Shown one piece after another: positions 16,443 through 25,085 of a stretch of DNA of 29,615 nt (positions within the stretch are counted from its first letter, which is position 1; every line of letters begins with the position of its first letter). The stretch spans positions 1 through 29,615 of the forward strand of contig CAYGFI010000042.1 in NCBI GenBank assembly GCA_964349045.1, given 5' to 3'. The DNA comes from JACJXF01 sp964349045 (lineage in GTDB: Bacteria; Bacteroidota; Bacteroidia; Bacteroidales; GCA-2748055). Position numbers and translations under genes: made by a program. The notes beneath the pieces are model-generated. The model ran no database searches. It was given only the letters and a program-made list of their open reading frames with translations, and was not told where the DNA came from.

Positions 16443-18098
16443 ATGCAAAGAATAAATTCCATTTTGATCTTCCAAATAATAGCTTTGCTTTTATGCTCAC
16501 AGTACCAGATATCAGGGCAAACTGAAATCCAAAAGGAGGTGCGTGTGATAAAACCTTATACACCAACACTTTCAGATGCAAATAAAATCAGTCTTCTTCC
16601 TGAGTTTAACGATACATCAAGAGTTACTCCGGATTTCGGGTATGTAGTTTATCCAAAGCGTTTCGAAACAGACTTCAGGATCGACCCCATCAAACCGGCG
16701 AAAATGGTTGGATTACCTATATCCAAACTATATAAGAGCCAACTTACCGTGGGTGCAGGGAATTATAATACTCCCTATATGGAACTTTGTATTAACCAGT
16801 TACGTGCAAAAACAACACAATTAGGCTTTTATTTTAGCCACCAGTCCTCTACCGGAAAAATAAAACTCGAAAACGATAAGAAGGTGGATGCCGGTTATAA
16901 TGATAACCTCATGAAGCTTTATGGCAAAAAAATATTTAGAGAATCAGTGCTTGAGGCAGATATTTCCGGCGGTTTTAATACGGTGCAATATTACGGTTAT
17001 GATCCAGATATTGATACGATTCTTGACAGGAAAACAAATATACAAAAGATTTATTCTGCTGGTGGCGGACTAAAATACTATTCTATGAATCCTGATAGCA
17101 TCCACCTGAATTACAAGACGGAGTTAAACTATGGTCTGGTGAATGATTATTACAAAAACACCGAACATAACGTCGATTTTTCAACGGCACTGAATAAAAA
17201 AATTGGAGAACAGGTTGTGGGTGGTGATCTGAGAATCCGGTATTTCAGTTTAACAGGAAGTCAGGATTCAGCAAGCTATGCCATTTTTGATGTAACACCC
17301 TGGTATGCGAAAAATACTGAAGAATGGAAATTCCTCCTGGGACTTAATCTGAATGTCGATCAGAGCAGGGAAGGTTCAGTGGAAGTTTATCCCCGGGCCA
17401 GTTTCGAGTTTAATATGGTTCCGAAGGTGCTCATCCCTTACCTGGGTATAAACGGTTATCGTGAAGTTAATAATTATGGTAAAATACTTTTCAAAAATCC
17501 TTTTTTAACCCCGGGAACAATCCTGAGCAATACAAATCATGCAATAATTATTTTTGTTGGTTTAAAAGGCCGTTATAGTTATAATATGTCATTCAATCTA
17601 AAAGGCTCATATGAAAAGATCGATAGCATGTACTTTTTCATAAATGACAGCAGCGACATCCTCAGAAACAAGTTTGTAGCTGTTTATGATAATGCCTCCG
17701 TAACAAACCTGGGAGCTGAAGTTAGCTGGCATCAGTCGGAAAATCTGCAATTTCTTTTGAAAGCCAATTATTATCAATATCAGCTTGAAAAATTAAAACA
17801 TCCCTGGCACAGGCCTTCGTTTGAAGCATTAATTGCAGCAGACTATAATCTCCGGGATAAAATCCTTGTCGGTACCGATATTTTTTATACTGGCAGACGG
17901 TATATTCCTCCATCTGCAGGTAATGTAAATAAGTTAAAGGGATATCTTGATGCTAATCTCTCTGTGGAGTACCGCTATACAAAAACACTTTCATTTTTCC
18001 TCAGGCTTAATAATCTAACTGCATCCAGATACCAGGTATGGAATCAATACCCTGCGCAGAGATTCCAGTTTATGGCTGGGTTTTCTTATGCTTTGTAA
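16443..18098 (+). CDS. Outer-membrane beta-barrel protein (TonB-dependent-receptor-like barrel)
   Basis: A 551-residue protein when started at the ATG at 16443. That start is followed directly by a classical signal peptide (MQRINSILIF..., cleavage near SGQ). An upstream ATG at 16374 would place 23 atypical residues before the signal, so I reject it. The mature protein begins with a short VIKPYTPTLSDANKI segment and then alternates aromatic/polar strands typical of outer-membrane barrels. It ends in a strand QRFQFMAGFSYAL with a C-terminal leucine. The C-terminal part resembles the barrel end of TonB-dependent receptors, but no plug domain or TonB box is seen, so it is probably not a full receptor. 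It is likely a partner of the upstream TPR protein. Confidence 0.75.
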   Translation: MQRINSILIFQIIALLLCSQYQISGQTEIQKEVRVIKPYTPTLSDANKISLLPEFNDTSRVTPDFGYVVYPKRFETDFRIDPIKPAKMVGLPISKLYKSQLTVGAGNYNTPYMELCINQLRAKTTQLGFYFSHQSSTGKIKLENDKKVDAGYNDNLMKLYGKKIFRESVLEADISGGFNTVQYYGYDPDIDTILDRKTNIQKIYSAGGGLKYYSMNPDSIHLNYKTELNYGLVNDYYKNTEHNVDFSTALNKKIGEQVVGGDLRIRYFSLTGSQDSASYAIFDVTPWYAKNTEEWKFLLGLNLNVDQSREGSVEVYPRASFEFNMVPKVLIPYLGINGYREVNNYGKILFKNPFLTPGTILSNTNHAIIIFVGLKGRYSYNMSFNLKGSYEKIDSMYFFINDSSDILRNKFVAVYDNASVTNLGAEVSWHQSENLQFLLKANYYQYQLEKLKHPWHRPSFEALIAADYNLRDKILVGTDIFYTGRRYIPPSAGNVNKLKGYLDANLSVEYRYTKTLSFFLRLNNLTASRYQVWNQYPAQRFQFMAGFSYAL

Positions 18099-18476
18099 TA
18101 TCCGCGATAAACCTTAAACGACAGGCTATGGTGCATTATCGGTCATGAATGGTCTATAACCTGAATTTGAATTCAGCAAACTACTGAATAACAAGCTGTT
18201 AAATTATTGATATTTTGTTGAAAAGTCACTTCAATTTAATAGTGAATTTTAAATGATAAACCCCTATAAATTGCTTATATTCGTTTGCGAAAAAAGCGAA
18301 GTGGGTAACAATTATATGAATCTGAAAATCAATAATTTACAAAGTCCTAAACGACAAAATTTCTTTTCCCATTATGTTTCCGAAAACATTCTTCCGGAAA
18401 CTATCAGATTAAATTGATAAACGGGATGAAAATGATAACCTTGATTTTGATTTTATCATGATCGGTTTCATAAATT
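18099..18476. other. Non-coding gap upstream of gyrB
   Basis: This 378-base stretch has no convincing gene. A weak hairpin that could end the barrel transcript lies at 18122-18163 (CAGGCTATGG / CTATAACCTG, one mismatch and one G-U pair, 22-base loop). A second hairpin, GTTTCCG 18376-18382 with CGGAAAC 18395-18401, lies 76 bases before gyrB. A 33-codon open frame at 18316-18417 covers that hairpin but has no recognisable features. No exact TAnnTTTG box was found, so the gyrB promoter is not placed. Confidence 0.4.
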
Positions 18477-20522
18477 ATGATTAATAAAAAAAGTAATAAT
18501 ATGGCAAAGAAAGAGAATGAAATGATGGAGAATGGTAATGTCGGAGCAAATGGTAATACTTATTCAGCCGATAGTATTCAGGTACTGGAGGGACTTGAAG
18601 CGGTTCGGTTGCGTCCGGCAATGTATATTGGTGATATTAGTGTAAAAGGTCTGCATCATCTTGTTTATGAGGTTGTTGATAACTCCATTGACGAAGCCCT
18701 TGGTGGTTATTGTACCGATATTGATGTGGTAATTAACGAAAATGGATCCGTGACAGTTACTGATAACGGAAGGGGAATACCGGTCGACTGGATGAAAAAG
18801 GAACAAAAGTCTGCACTGGAGGTTGTTATGACCGTGCTTCATGCCGGTGGAAAGTTTAACAAAGAATCCTATAAAGTTTCAGGAGGATTGCATGGTGTTG
18901 GTGTTTCATGTGTTAATGCGCTTTCTTCGCGACTGGTTGCAACAGTTCACAGAGATGGAAAAGTTTACGAGCAGATTTACGAAAGAGGCAAACCATTGGA
19001 CGATGTTAAGGAAATCGGTGTCAGCGACAAGACCGGTACTATCATTACTTTCATTCCCGACGATACAATTTTTACCACCACTACTTTTCATTATGAAATT
19101 CTCTCAGCCCGGCTCAGGGAATTGGCTTACCTTAATAAGGGTATACACCTCAGCATCATAGATAAACGCGAATTGGAAGAAACAACAACTAATGGAAACA
19201 GTGAGGTCAAAGAAAATGGGATTTCCAAATATCGACAGGAAAGTTTTGTATCCCAGGAAGGCCTTAAAGAATTTGTTGCTTTTCTTGATGAAAACCGCGA
19301 AAGATTGATTGAAAAAATAATTTATATCGATACCGAAAAAAACGGAGTGCCAGTTGAAATTGCTCTGCAGTATAATACATCCTTTACTGAAAATGTACAT
19401 ACTTATGTAAATAATATTAATACTATTGAGGGAGGAACTCATCTTGCCGGTTTTAGAAGAGGACTAACGCGTACTCTGAAAACATATGCTGAGAAATCAG
19501 GGATGCTTTCTAAATTGAAATTTGATATTAACGGCGATGATTTCCGTGAAGGACTAACCGCAATTATCTCTGTGAAGGTTCAGGAACCTCAGTTTGAAGG
19601 TCAGACGAAAACCAAACTAGGTAACTCTGAAATCATGGGTGTTGTTGATATGGCTGTAAGTTCTGAGCTTTCTAATTACCTTGAGGAAAATCCCAAAGAC
19701 GCCCGTATTATTGTCAGTAAAGTTATTCTTGCAGCCACAGCGCGTCATGCCGCCAGAAAAGCCAGAGAACTTGTGCAACGGAAAAATGTCCTTTCCGGAG
19801 CCGGATTACCCGGGAAACTAGCCGATTGTGCTGATAAAGATCCCGCCCTTACCGAAATATATTTTGTTGAGGGAGATTCTGCAGGAGGTACTGCCAAACA
19901 AGGCAGAGACAGGCAATTTCAGGCAATTATGCCTTTACGCGGGAAGATTCTGAACGTTGAGAAAGCCATGGTACATAAAATTTTCGAAAACGAAGAGATA
20001 AAAAACATATTTACCGCGCTTGGAGTATCTATCGGAACCGAGGAAGACAGCAAAGCTTTGAATCTTACTCATATCCGGTATCACAAAGTAATTATAATGA
20101 CGGATGCTGACGTCGACGGCAGCCATATTACAACCCTGATTATGACATTCTTCTTCAGATATATGATGGAACTGATTCAGAAAGGCTATCTCTATATTGC
20201 TACACCTCCTCTTTACCTGATAAAGAAGGGCAGTAAGGAGCGTTATTGCTGGACTGAGGACGAACGGAAACTCATCATTGAAGAATTTGGTCAGGGTAAT
20301 CCTGCGGGTGTGCACATACAACGATATAAAGGTCTGGGAGAAATGAATGCCGAACAACTCTGGGAAACAACTATGAATCCGGACAAACGAACTCTTCGCC
20401 AGGTTACCATAGAAAGCGCCGCGGAAGCCGACAGGATCTTCTCAATGCTTATGGGGGATGATGTTCCACCCCGACGCGAATTCATCGAAAAACATGCCAA
20501 ATACGCAAGGATTGATGTGTAA
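18477..20522 (+). CDS. gyrB: DNA gyrase subunit B
   Basis: Full-length GyrB (681 residues), the ATPase subunit of DNA gyrase, which introduces negative supercoils. GHKL ATPase motifs are present: HHLVYEVVDNSIDEALG with catalytic Glu65 and Asn69, DNGRGIP and GGLHGVGVSCVNALS. The TOPRIM domain has EGDSAGG with Glu465 and TDADVDGSHI with Asp543 and Asp545, followed by QRYKGLGEMN. The C-terminus (PPRREFIEKHAKYARIDV) is GyrB rather than ParE-like. The first 30 residues are variable, so the start may instead be the ATG at 18501 or 18522. One oddity is VRLRPAMYIG (Leu45) where most family members have Lys (VRKRP). The HlyD-like gene follows 50 bases later on the same strand. Confidence 0.96.
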   Translation: MINKKSNNMAKKENEMMENGNVGANGNTYSADSIQVLEGLEAVRLRPAMYIGDISVKGLHHLVYEVVDNSIDEALGGYCTDIDVVINENGSVTVTDNGRGIPVDWMKKEQKSALEVVMTVLHAGGKFNKESYKVSGGLHGVGVSCVNALSSRLVATVHRDGKVYEQIYERGKPLDDVKEIGVSDKTGTIITFIPDDTIFTTTTFHYEILSARLRELAYLNKGIHLSIIDKRELEETTTNGNSEVKENGISKYRQESFVSQEGLKEFVAFLDENRERLIEKIIYIDTEKNGVPVEIALQYNTSFTENVHTYVNNINTIEGGTHLAGFRRGLTRTLKTYAEKSGMLSKLKFDINGDDFREGLTAIISVKVQEPQFEGQTKTKLGNSEIMGVVDMAVSSELSNYLEENPKDARIIVSKVILAATARHAARKARELVQRKNVLSGAGLPGKLADCADKDPALTEIYFVEGDSAGGTAKQGRDRQFQAIMPLRGKILNVEKAMVHKIFENEEIKNIFTALGVSIGTEEDSKALNLTHIRYHKVIIMTDADVDGSHITTLIMTFFFRYMMELIQKGYLYIATPPLYLIKKGSKERYCWTEDERKLIIEEFGQGNPAGVHIQRYKGLGEMNAEQLWETTMNPDKRTLRQVTIESAAEADRIFSMLMGDDVPPRREFIEKHAKYARIDV

Positions 20523-20572
20523 GGTTAAATCTTAAAAATTCCTTAACTTGATCGCGTTTTTAGCCGCATAAC

Positions 20573-21916
20573 ATGGTCACAGAAGAAGCTCCTAAACCTG
20601 AAATCGAACTGAAAAGCGAGGAAGTAAAAGAAATTCTCGGTCATATTCCGCATTGGATCATTCGCTGGGGAACTGCTCTGGTGTTCCTTGTTATCGCACT
20701 TATAATTTTTGGAAGCTGGTGGTTCAAATACCCGGATATGGTAAATGCCAGCATCCTTGTTACTACAGAGAACCCACCTTCAAACGCTGTTGCGCGAACT
20801 AACGGAAAAATAATGCAGCTATTTGTTAAAGATAATCAGGAGGTAAAAGCCGGACAGGTGCTGGCATTGATCGAAAATCCGGGGAATCTGGATGACATTA
20901 TTCAACTGAAATCTGATCTCGCCACTTTCATTACAAAAATCGAAGCTCCCCTAAATCTTAATGGAATTGCTTTCACTGGAAATCCTGTTCTGGGTGATAT
21001 TCAGCCGTTTTTCGCAAATTTCCTGAAGCAGTTTAACGATTTCGTTCAGTTTGTCAGATTAGACTACCATAGCCAGAAAATTAATTCTATGAATTCTGAA
21101 ATCCTGAAATACAAAGACTATTCCGACCGGCTCAATAATCAAAGCCGTATTCTTAAGCAGGAGGAGAACCTCGCTTACCGGCAGTTTAAGAGGGATTCAA
21201 CTGTTTTTATACAAGGGGTAATCCCTGAATCGGACTATGAAAAAGCAAAAGCATCCTATCTTCAAAAGCAGTATGCATATGAGCAATCCCGGATAACATT
21301 AGCTTCGAACGAGATTCAGATTTCGAAACTTTCACAGGAAATTCTGGATCTTGAACTTAAAAGAAGTGAAGATGCCGGAAAACTGAGATCTGCTCTGGAT
21401 GAAGCTGCAAACAAACTCTCCGCTTCTATAGCCGACTGGGAACTGAAATATGTTTTAAAATCCACTGTGGAAGGGGTTGTAAGCTTTACCCGCATCTGGA
21501 GTCAGAACCAGGATGTGAGAGAGGGAGATCTCGTGATGTCTGTTATTCCCCTAAATCCAGGCGAAATGATCGGGAAGGTCAACTTACCGCTTTCCGGCGC
21601 CGGAAAAGTTAAACCAGGTCAGTGGGTAAATATTAAGTTTGCGAATTATCCCTATCTGGAATTCGGCATGGTAAATGGGGTAATACGCAGCATCTCCCTG
21701 GTTGCCAGTAATAATGAATATTCTGTGATTGTTGATCTTCCTGAAGGGCTTAAAACAGGGTACGGAACCGAGCTGCCCTTCAACCAGGATATGCAGGGAA
21801 TTGCTGAAATAATTACAAATGACAGGCGCTTATTGGAGAGGATTGTGTTACCATTACGTGCAGCATTTGCACGGCAAAAACAAATTTCTTTAAACTATCA
21901 ATTTGTAAAGGACTGA
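20573..21916 (+). CDS. HlyD-family membrane fusion (periplasmic adaptor) protein
   Basis: A 447-residue inner-membrane-anchored adaptor. Residues 1-28 are cytoplasmic, one membrane segment lies at about 29-51 (WIIRWGTALVFLVIALIIF), and the rest is periplasmic. The periplasmic part has a lipoyl-type half-motif (GKIMQLFVKDNQEVKAGQVLALIENP), a long alpha-helical hairpin (about 160-290) and a second half ending in beta-barrel strands (VEGVVSFTRIWSQNQDVREGDLVMSVIP). This is the arrangement of the HlyD/bacteriocin-export adaptors, which normally pair with a peptidase-containing ABC transporter and an outer-membrane channel. Neither partner is next to it. It lies downstream of gyrB and ends in a strong terminator that overlaps its stop codon. 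Confidence 0.85.
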   Translation: MVTEEAPKPEIELKSEEVKEILGHIPHWIIRWGTALVFLVIALIIFGSWWFKYPDMVNASILVTTENPPSNAVARTNGKIMQLFVKDNQEVKAGQVLALIENPGNLDDIIQLKSDLATFITKIEAPLNLNGIAFTGNPVLGDIQPFFANFLKQFNDFVQFVRLDYHSQKINSMNSEILKYKDYSDRLNNQSRILKQEENLAYRQFKRDSTVFIQGVIPESDYEKAKASYLQKQYAYEQSRITLASNEIQISKLSQEILDLELKRSEDAGKLRSALDEAANKLSASIADWELKYVLKSTVEGVVSFTRIWSQNQDVREGDLVMSVIPLNPGEMIGKVNLPLSGAGKVKPGQWVNIKFANYPYLEFGMVNGVIRSISLVASNNEYSVIVDLPEGLKTGYGTELPFNQDMQGIAEIITNDRRLLERIVLPLRAAFARQKQISLNYQFVKD

Positions 21917-21946
21917 TACCCCTCCGCATGTGGTATCAATCCTTTA
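21906..21946. terminator. Bidirectional terminator hairpin between the HlyD gene and xylE
   Basis: TAAAGGACTGATACC (21906-21920) pairs with GGTATCAATCCTTTA (21932-21946): a 15-bp stem with one mismatch and an 11-base loop. It includes the stop codon of the HlyD-like gene and ends four bases before the stop of the convergent transporter gene. The flanking T/A run is short, but the stem is symmetrical and would work for both strands. Confidence 0.8.
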
Positions 21947-21950
21947 TCTA

Positions 21951-23555
21951 TTATCTCTTCCACATTTTCTCCATATCTTCAAGGGATTTACCCTTGGTTT
22001 CCGGAACAAACTTCCATACAAACCATGCGGCAAGGATTCCCATGATACCATAAATCCAATATGAAAAACCCTGGTGAAATAATTTTGTCAGGACAGGGTT
22101 TCCATCCATGATCGGGAAGGTCCATGAAACTACAAGATTCGCTATCCATTGTGCCGCAACAGCTATGGACATTGCACTACGAATGCTGTTTGGAAAAATC
22201 TCAGAGAGCAAAACCCAGGTTACCGGCCCCCATGACATTGCAAAGAAAGCAATATAAAGAAGCATAAATATCAATGATGTCATTCCTAACTTCTCAAGGT
22301 AAAAAGTAAATCCAAGCAGGATCATGCTAAAGGCCATTCCTATTGCGCCGATGATCATTAAAGGACGGCGTCCGAAACGATCGACAGTAAAAATAGCTAT
22401 TACGGTAAATGAAAGGTTTACAAAACCCACGATTATGGTTTGCAGCAATGAGGTGTCAGTATTTGCGCCCATATTGCTGAAAATTTTTGATGCGTAATAC
22501 AGAACTACATTAATACCAACAAATTGCTGAAATACCGATAAAAGGATACCTACAACAAGAATTAACCCTCCATAGCTAAGCCAGGGAACCTTTTTCTCTG
22601 TAAGAGTGCCTTTGATATCGCTTAATACCTCGCCGGCAGTTTCTATGCCGGATAATTTTGTGAGAACCTTCAGCGCATTAGCTTCCTTATTCTTCATTAC
22701 CAAAAACCGGGGTGTCTCGGGAACAAAAAACAAAAGACACAGGAACATTAATGCAGGGATAGTTTCTGAACCAAACATCCATCTCCATCCAACAGTATCA
22801 ATCCATTCCTGAGGTTGACCTTTAGCGATAAAATAATTCACGAAATAGACAATAAGCATTCCGAAAATGATAGCGAATTGGTTCCATGAAACAAGCTTAC
22901 CCCGGATATTGGAAGGTGCGATTTCTGCAATATACATTGGGGAAAGCATTGATGCTAATCCTACTCCAATTCCTCCAATGATCCTGTAAAAAATAAATGA
23001 ACTTATTACATGTGCATGAAGGAAATTCATTTGTTCGGGTATAGCAGATCCAACTGCCGAAATTAAAAACAGGAAGGCCGCAAAGATTAATCCTTTTTTA
23101 CGGCCAATCGTTTGACTTATATGTCCAGCCAGCGATCCCCCGATTATACAACCCAAAAGTGCACTGGAAATGGTAAACCCATTTATAGAGTTTGCCATGT
23201 TTTCAGAAAGGATATTTGGAAGAGACAAAAATTTAAAGTATACCACTAAACCGGTAATAATAATGAGGATCATACTGTAAACAGATCCTTTAATCGCACC
23301 GAAAAGCTTAAAAAAGAACGAATTAACAAGAACTGCTACAATCGCGAAGCAGATACCTGCAGCAAATTTAAACTGCAAAATAACCTTAATGGCGAGTTCA
23401 GGGTGTTCTCTTAGCGGAGCTATGAAAAAACTTTCCAGAGCATTGATGGCGCCATTTATAACGGCTGTATCATAGCCAAATAAGAGTCCACCAAGAGTGG
23501 CAACCATTGTTAATCCCAGAATATAAAAGCGATTGTAGCCTGGTACTTTTGCCAT
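21951..23555 (-). CDS. xylE: Sugar porter of the major facilitator superfamily, probable D-xylose:proton symporter
   Basis: A 534-residue membrane protein of the sugar porter family. Signatures include LLFGYDTAVINGAI in the first segment, GRKKG after TM2-3, GGIGVGLASMLSPMYIAEIAP, PETPRFLV at mid-protein, DRFGRRPL and the C-terminal PETKGKSLE. Proton-coupled xylose import is the likely role because the gene follows xylA and xylB. The family usually has 12 segments, but residues 49-116 form an insertion between TM1 and TM2 with two extra hydrophobic stretches (about 64-82 and 91-109), so the protein is about 40 residues longer than E. coli XylE. It is 191 bases from xylA and may have its own promoter. 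Confidence 0.9.
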   Translation of the reverse strand: MAKVPGYNRFYILGLTMVATLGGLLFGYDTAVINGAINALESFFIAPLREHPELAIKVILQFKFAAGICFAIVAVLVNSFFFKLFGAIKGSVYSMILIIITGLVVYFKFLSLPNILSENMANSINGFTISSALLGCIIGGSLAGHISQTIGRKKGLIFAAFLFLISAVGSAIPEQMNFLHAHVISSFIFYRIIGGIGVGLASMLSPMYIAEIAPSNIRGKLVSWNQFAIIFGMLIVYFVNYFIAKGQPQEWIDTVGWRWMFGSETIPALMFLCLLFFVPETPRFLVMKNKEANALKVLTKLSGIETAGEVLSDIKGTLTEKKVPWLSYGGLILVVGILLSVFQQFVGINVVLYYASKIFSNMGANTDTSLLQTIIVGFVNLSFTVIAIFTVDRFGRRPLMIIGAIGMAFSMILLGFTFYLEKLGMTSLIFMLLYIAFFAMSWGPVTWVLLSEIFPNSIRSAMSIAVAAQWIANLVVSWTFPIMDGNPVLTKLFHQGFSYWIYGIMGILAAWFVWKFVPETKGKSLEDMEKMWKR

Positions 23556-23629
23556 ATTATTTTTTTTAGTAATGTAAAAATAATTTTAAGAGCCACGGAT
23601 TCACAAGGTCAATGAATACATAATATAAC

Positions 23630-23658
23630 TAACGGTTTTCAGGATCATAAAACTGTTA
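23630..23658. promoter_or_regulatory. Inverted repeat between xylA and the xylose transporter gene
   Basis: TAACGGTTTT (23630-23639) and AAAACTGTTA (23649-23658) form a 10-bp inverted repeat with one mismatch and a 9-base spacer. It lies about 75 bases upstream of the transporter start and 89 bases after the xylA stop. It could be an operator, a weak attenuating hairpin or a processing site that sets the xylA/xylE expression ratio. No T-run follows on the minus strand, so it is not a typical terminator. Confidence 0.35.
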
Positions 23659-23746
23659 TAACCTTAATTACAATTTATTATTGCTGTATATTTTTTACTC
23701 TGTAAATCTGCAGCATTAACTTATGATTCTGCCTATTTATATAAAT

Positions 23747-25075
23747 TTAAATATACTGATTAATAATTGCCTCATACAGTTCCTGTTTACCGCTGATTTG
23801 TTTAGGCTCACCAAGTTCAATAGCAAGTGCACGAAGATCCTCCAGTTTAAGCTCTCCTTTTTCGAAACGTAAACCATGACCCGAATCAAAAGATACATAT
23901 CTTGCTCTCTTCATTTTAGGGAGCTCTGATTTTTCAAGAACAAGATGGGCAACATCAAAAGCACGGGCAAAAGCATCCATACCTGCAATATGAGCTATAA
24001 ACAAGTCATCAGGGTCGGTTGAATTTCTTCTTGTTTTCGCGTCGAAATTGATGCCTCCGGTTTTAAGTCCACCTGCTTCAATGATCACAAGCATGGCTTC
24101 CACCAGTTCATATAAATTGATCGGGAATTGGTCTGTATCCCATCCATTCTGATAATCTCCCCGGTTGGCATCAATACTTGCAAAAAGACCTGCATCGGCC
24201 GCTACCTGAAGCTCGTGCTGGAAAGTGTGTCCTGCCAGAGTAGCGTGGTTTACCTCGATATTCAATTTGAAATCACCTGCAAGACCGTATTTATTCAGGA
24301 ATCCAATCACTGTAGCCGTATCAAAATCGTACTGATGTTTGCTGGGTTCCATTGGTTTAGGTTCGATGAGGAATGTGCCATTAAAGCCGTTTCTCCTGGC
24401 ATAATCCTTCGCCATATGAAGGAATGTAGCCATATGGTCGAGTTCACGTTTCATATTGGTATTTAAAAGGCTCATATAACCCTCTCTTCCTCCCCAGAAA
24501 ACATAATTTTCGCCCCCTAATGCAATAGTGGCATCAATTGCATTTTTTACCTGTGTACCGGCAAAAGGTAAAACGTTAAAATCCGGGTTGGTGGAGGCCC
24601 CATTCATAAAGCGTGGATGTGAAAATAGATTGGCTGTTCCCCAAAGTAATTTGACGCCGCTGCTTTTTTGTTTTTCTTTGGCATAATCGACCATGATCTG
24701 CAATCTTCGCTCAGATTCCTTAATTCCGTTACCTTCAGCAACAAGGTCAAAATCATGAAAGCAATAAAAAGGGATACCCATTTTTGTGGTGAATTCAAAG
24801 GCTGCATCCATGCGGTCTTTAGCAATTTCAATGACATCTTTTTTGGCTTCCCAGGGAAAATTCTTTGTGCCTGGGCCGAACGGATCTCCCCCGGAGCCGG
24901 TAAGAGTATGCCAATAAGCCATTGCAAAACGCATATGTTCTTTAAGTGACTTACCTGCGATCAACTTTTTTTCATCATAATATTTGAAGGAAAGAGGATT
25001 TTTAGATTCCTTACCTTCAAATTTTATCTTCCCGATTCCAGGAAAGAATTCCTTGTTACCTGCTAAATAATCCAT
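23747..25075 (-). CDS. xylA: Xylose isomerase
   Basis: A 442-residue class II-type xylose isomerase that converts D-xylose to D-xylulose with two divalent metals. Active-site residues are all present: His107 and Asp110 (FHDFD), Trp/Phe region FWGGREGY, Glu238 and Lys240 (LIEPKP), Glu274 and His277 (EVNHATLAGH), Asp302 (ANRGD), Asp313 and Asp315 (GWDTDQFP) and Asp345 (INFDAKTRR). The longer N-terminus (about 45 residues before the barrel) is typical of class II. The start at 25075 is 10 bases after the xylB stop, so both are surely in one operon. The reading frame is intact. Confidence 0.97.
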   Translation of the reverse strand: MDYLAGNKEFFPGIGKIKFEGKESKNPLSFKYYDEKKLIAGKSLKEHMRFAMAYWHTLTGSGGDPFGPGTKNFPWEAKKDVIEIAKDRMDAAFEFTTKMGIPFYCFHDFDLVAEGNGIKESERRLQIMVDYAKEKQKSSGVKLLWGTANLFSHPRFMNGASTNPDFNVLPFAGTQVKNAIDATIALGGENYVFWGGREGYMSLLNTNMKRELDHMATFLHMAKDYARRNGFNGTFLIEPKPMEPSKHQYDFDTATVIGFLNKYGLAGDFKLNIEVNHATLAGHTFQHELQVAADAGLFASIDANRGDYQNGWDTDQFPINLYELVEAMLVIIEAGGLKTGGINFDAKTRRNSTDPDDLFIAHIAGMDAFARAFDVAHLVLEKSELPKMKRARYVSFDSGHGLRFEKGELKLEDLRALAIELGEPKQISGKQELYEAIINQYI

Positions 25076-25085
25076 AGTTGTAATA

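Noticed and set aside
13307..18098. TPR and barrel genes considered as SprE/PorW or SusC/SusD of known systems
   Set aside because: There is no lipoprotein signal on the TPR protein and no plug domain or SusD partner, so neither named assignment is supported.
18316..18417. 33-codon open frame upstream of gyrB (possible leader peptide)
   Set aside because: No conserved features, no clear translation signal, and it overlaps a small hairpin. Too short to support without comparison to relatives.
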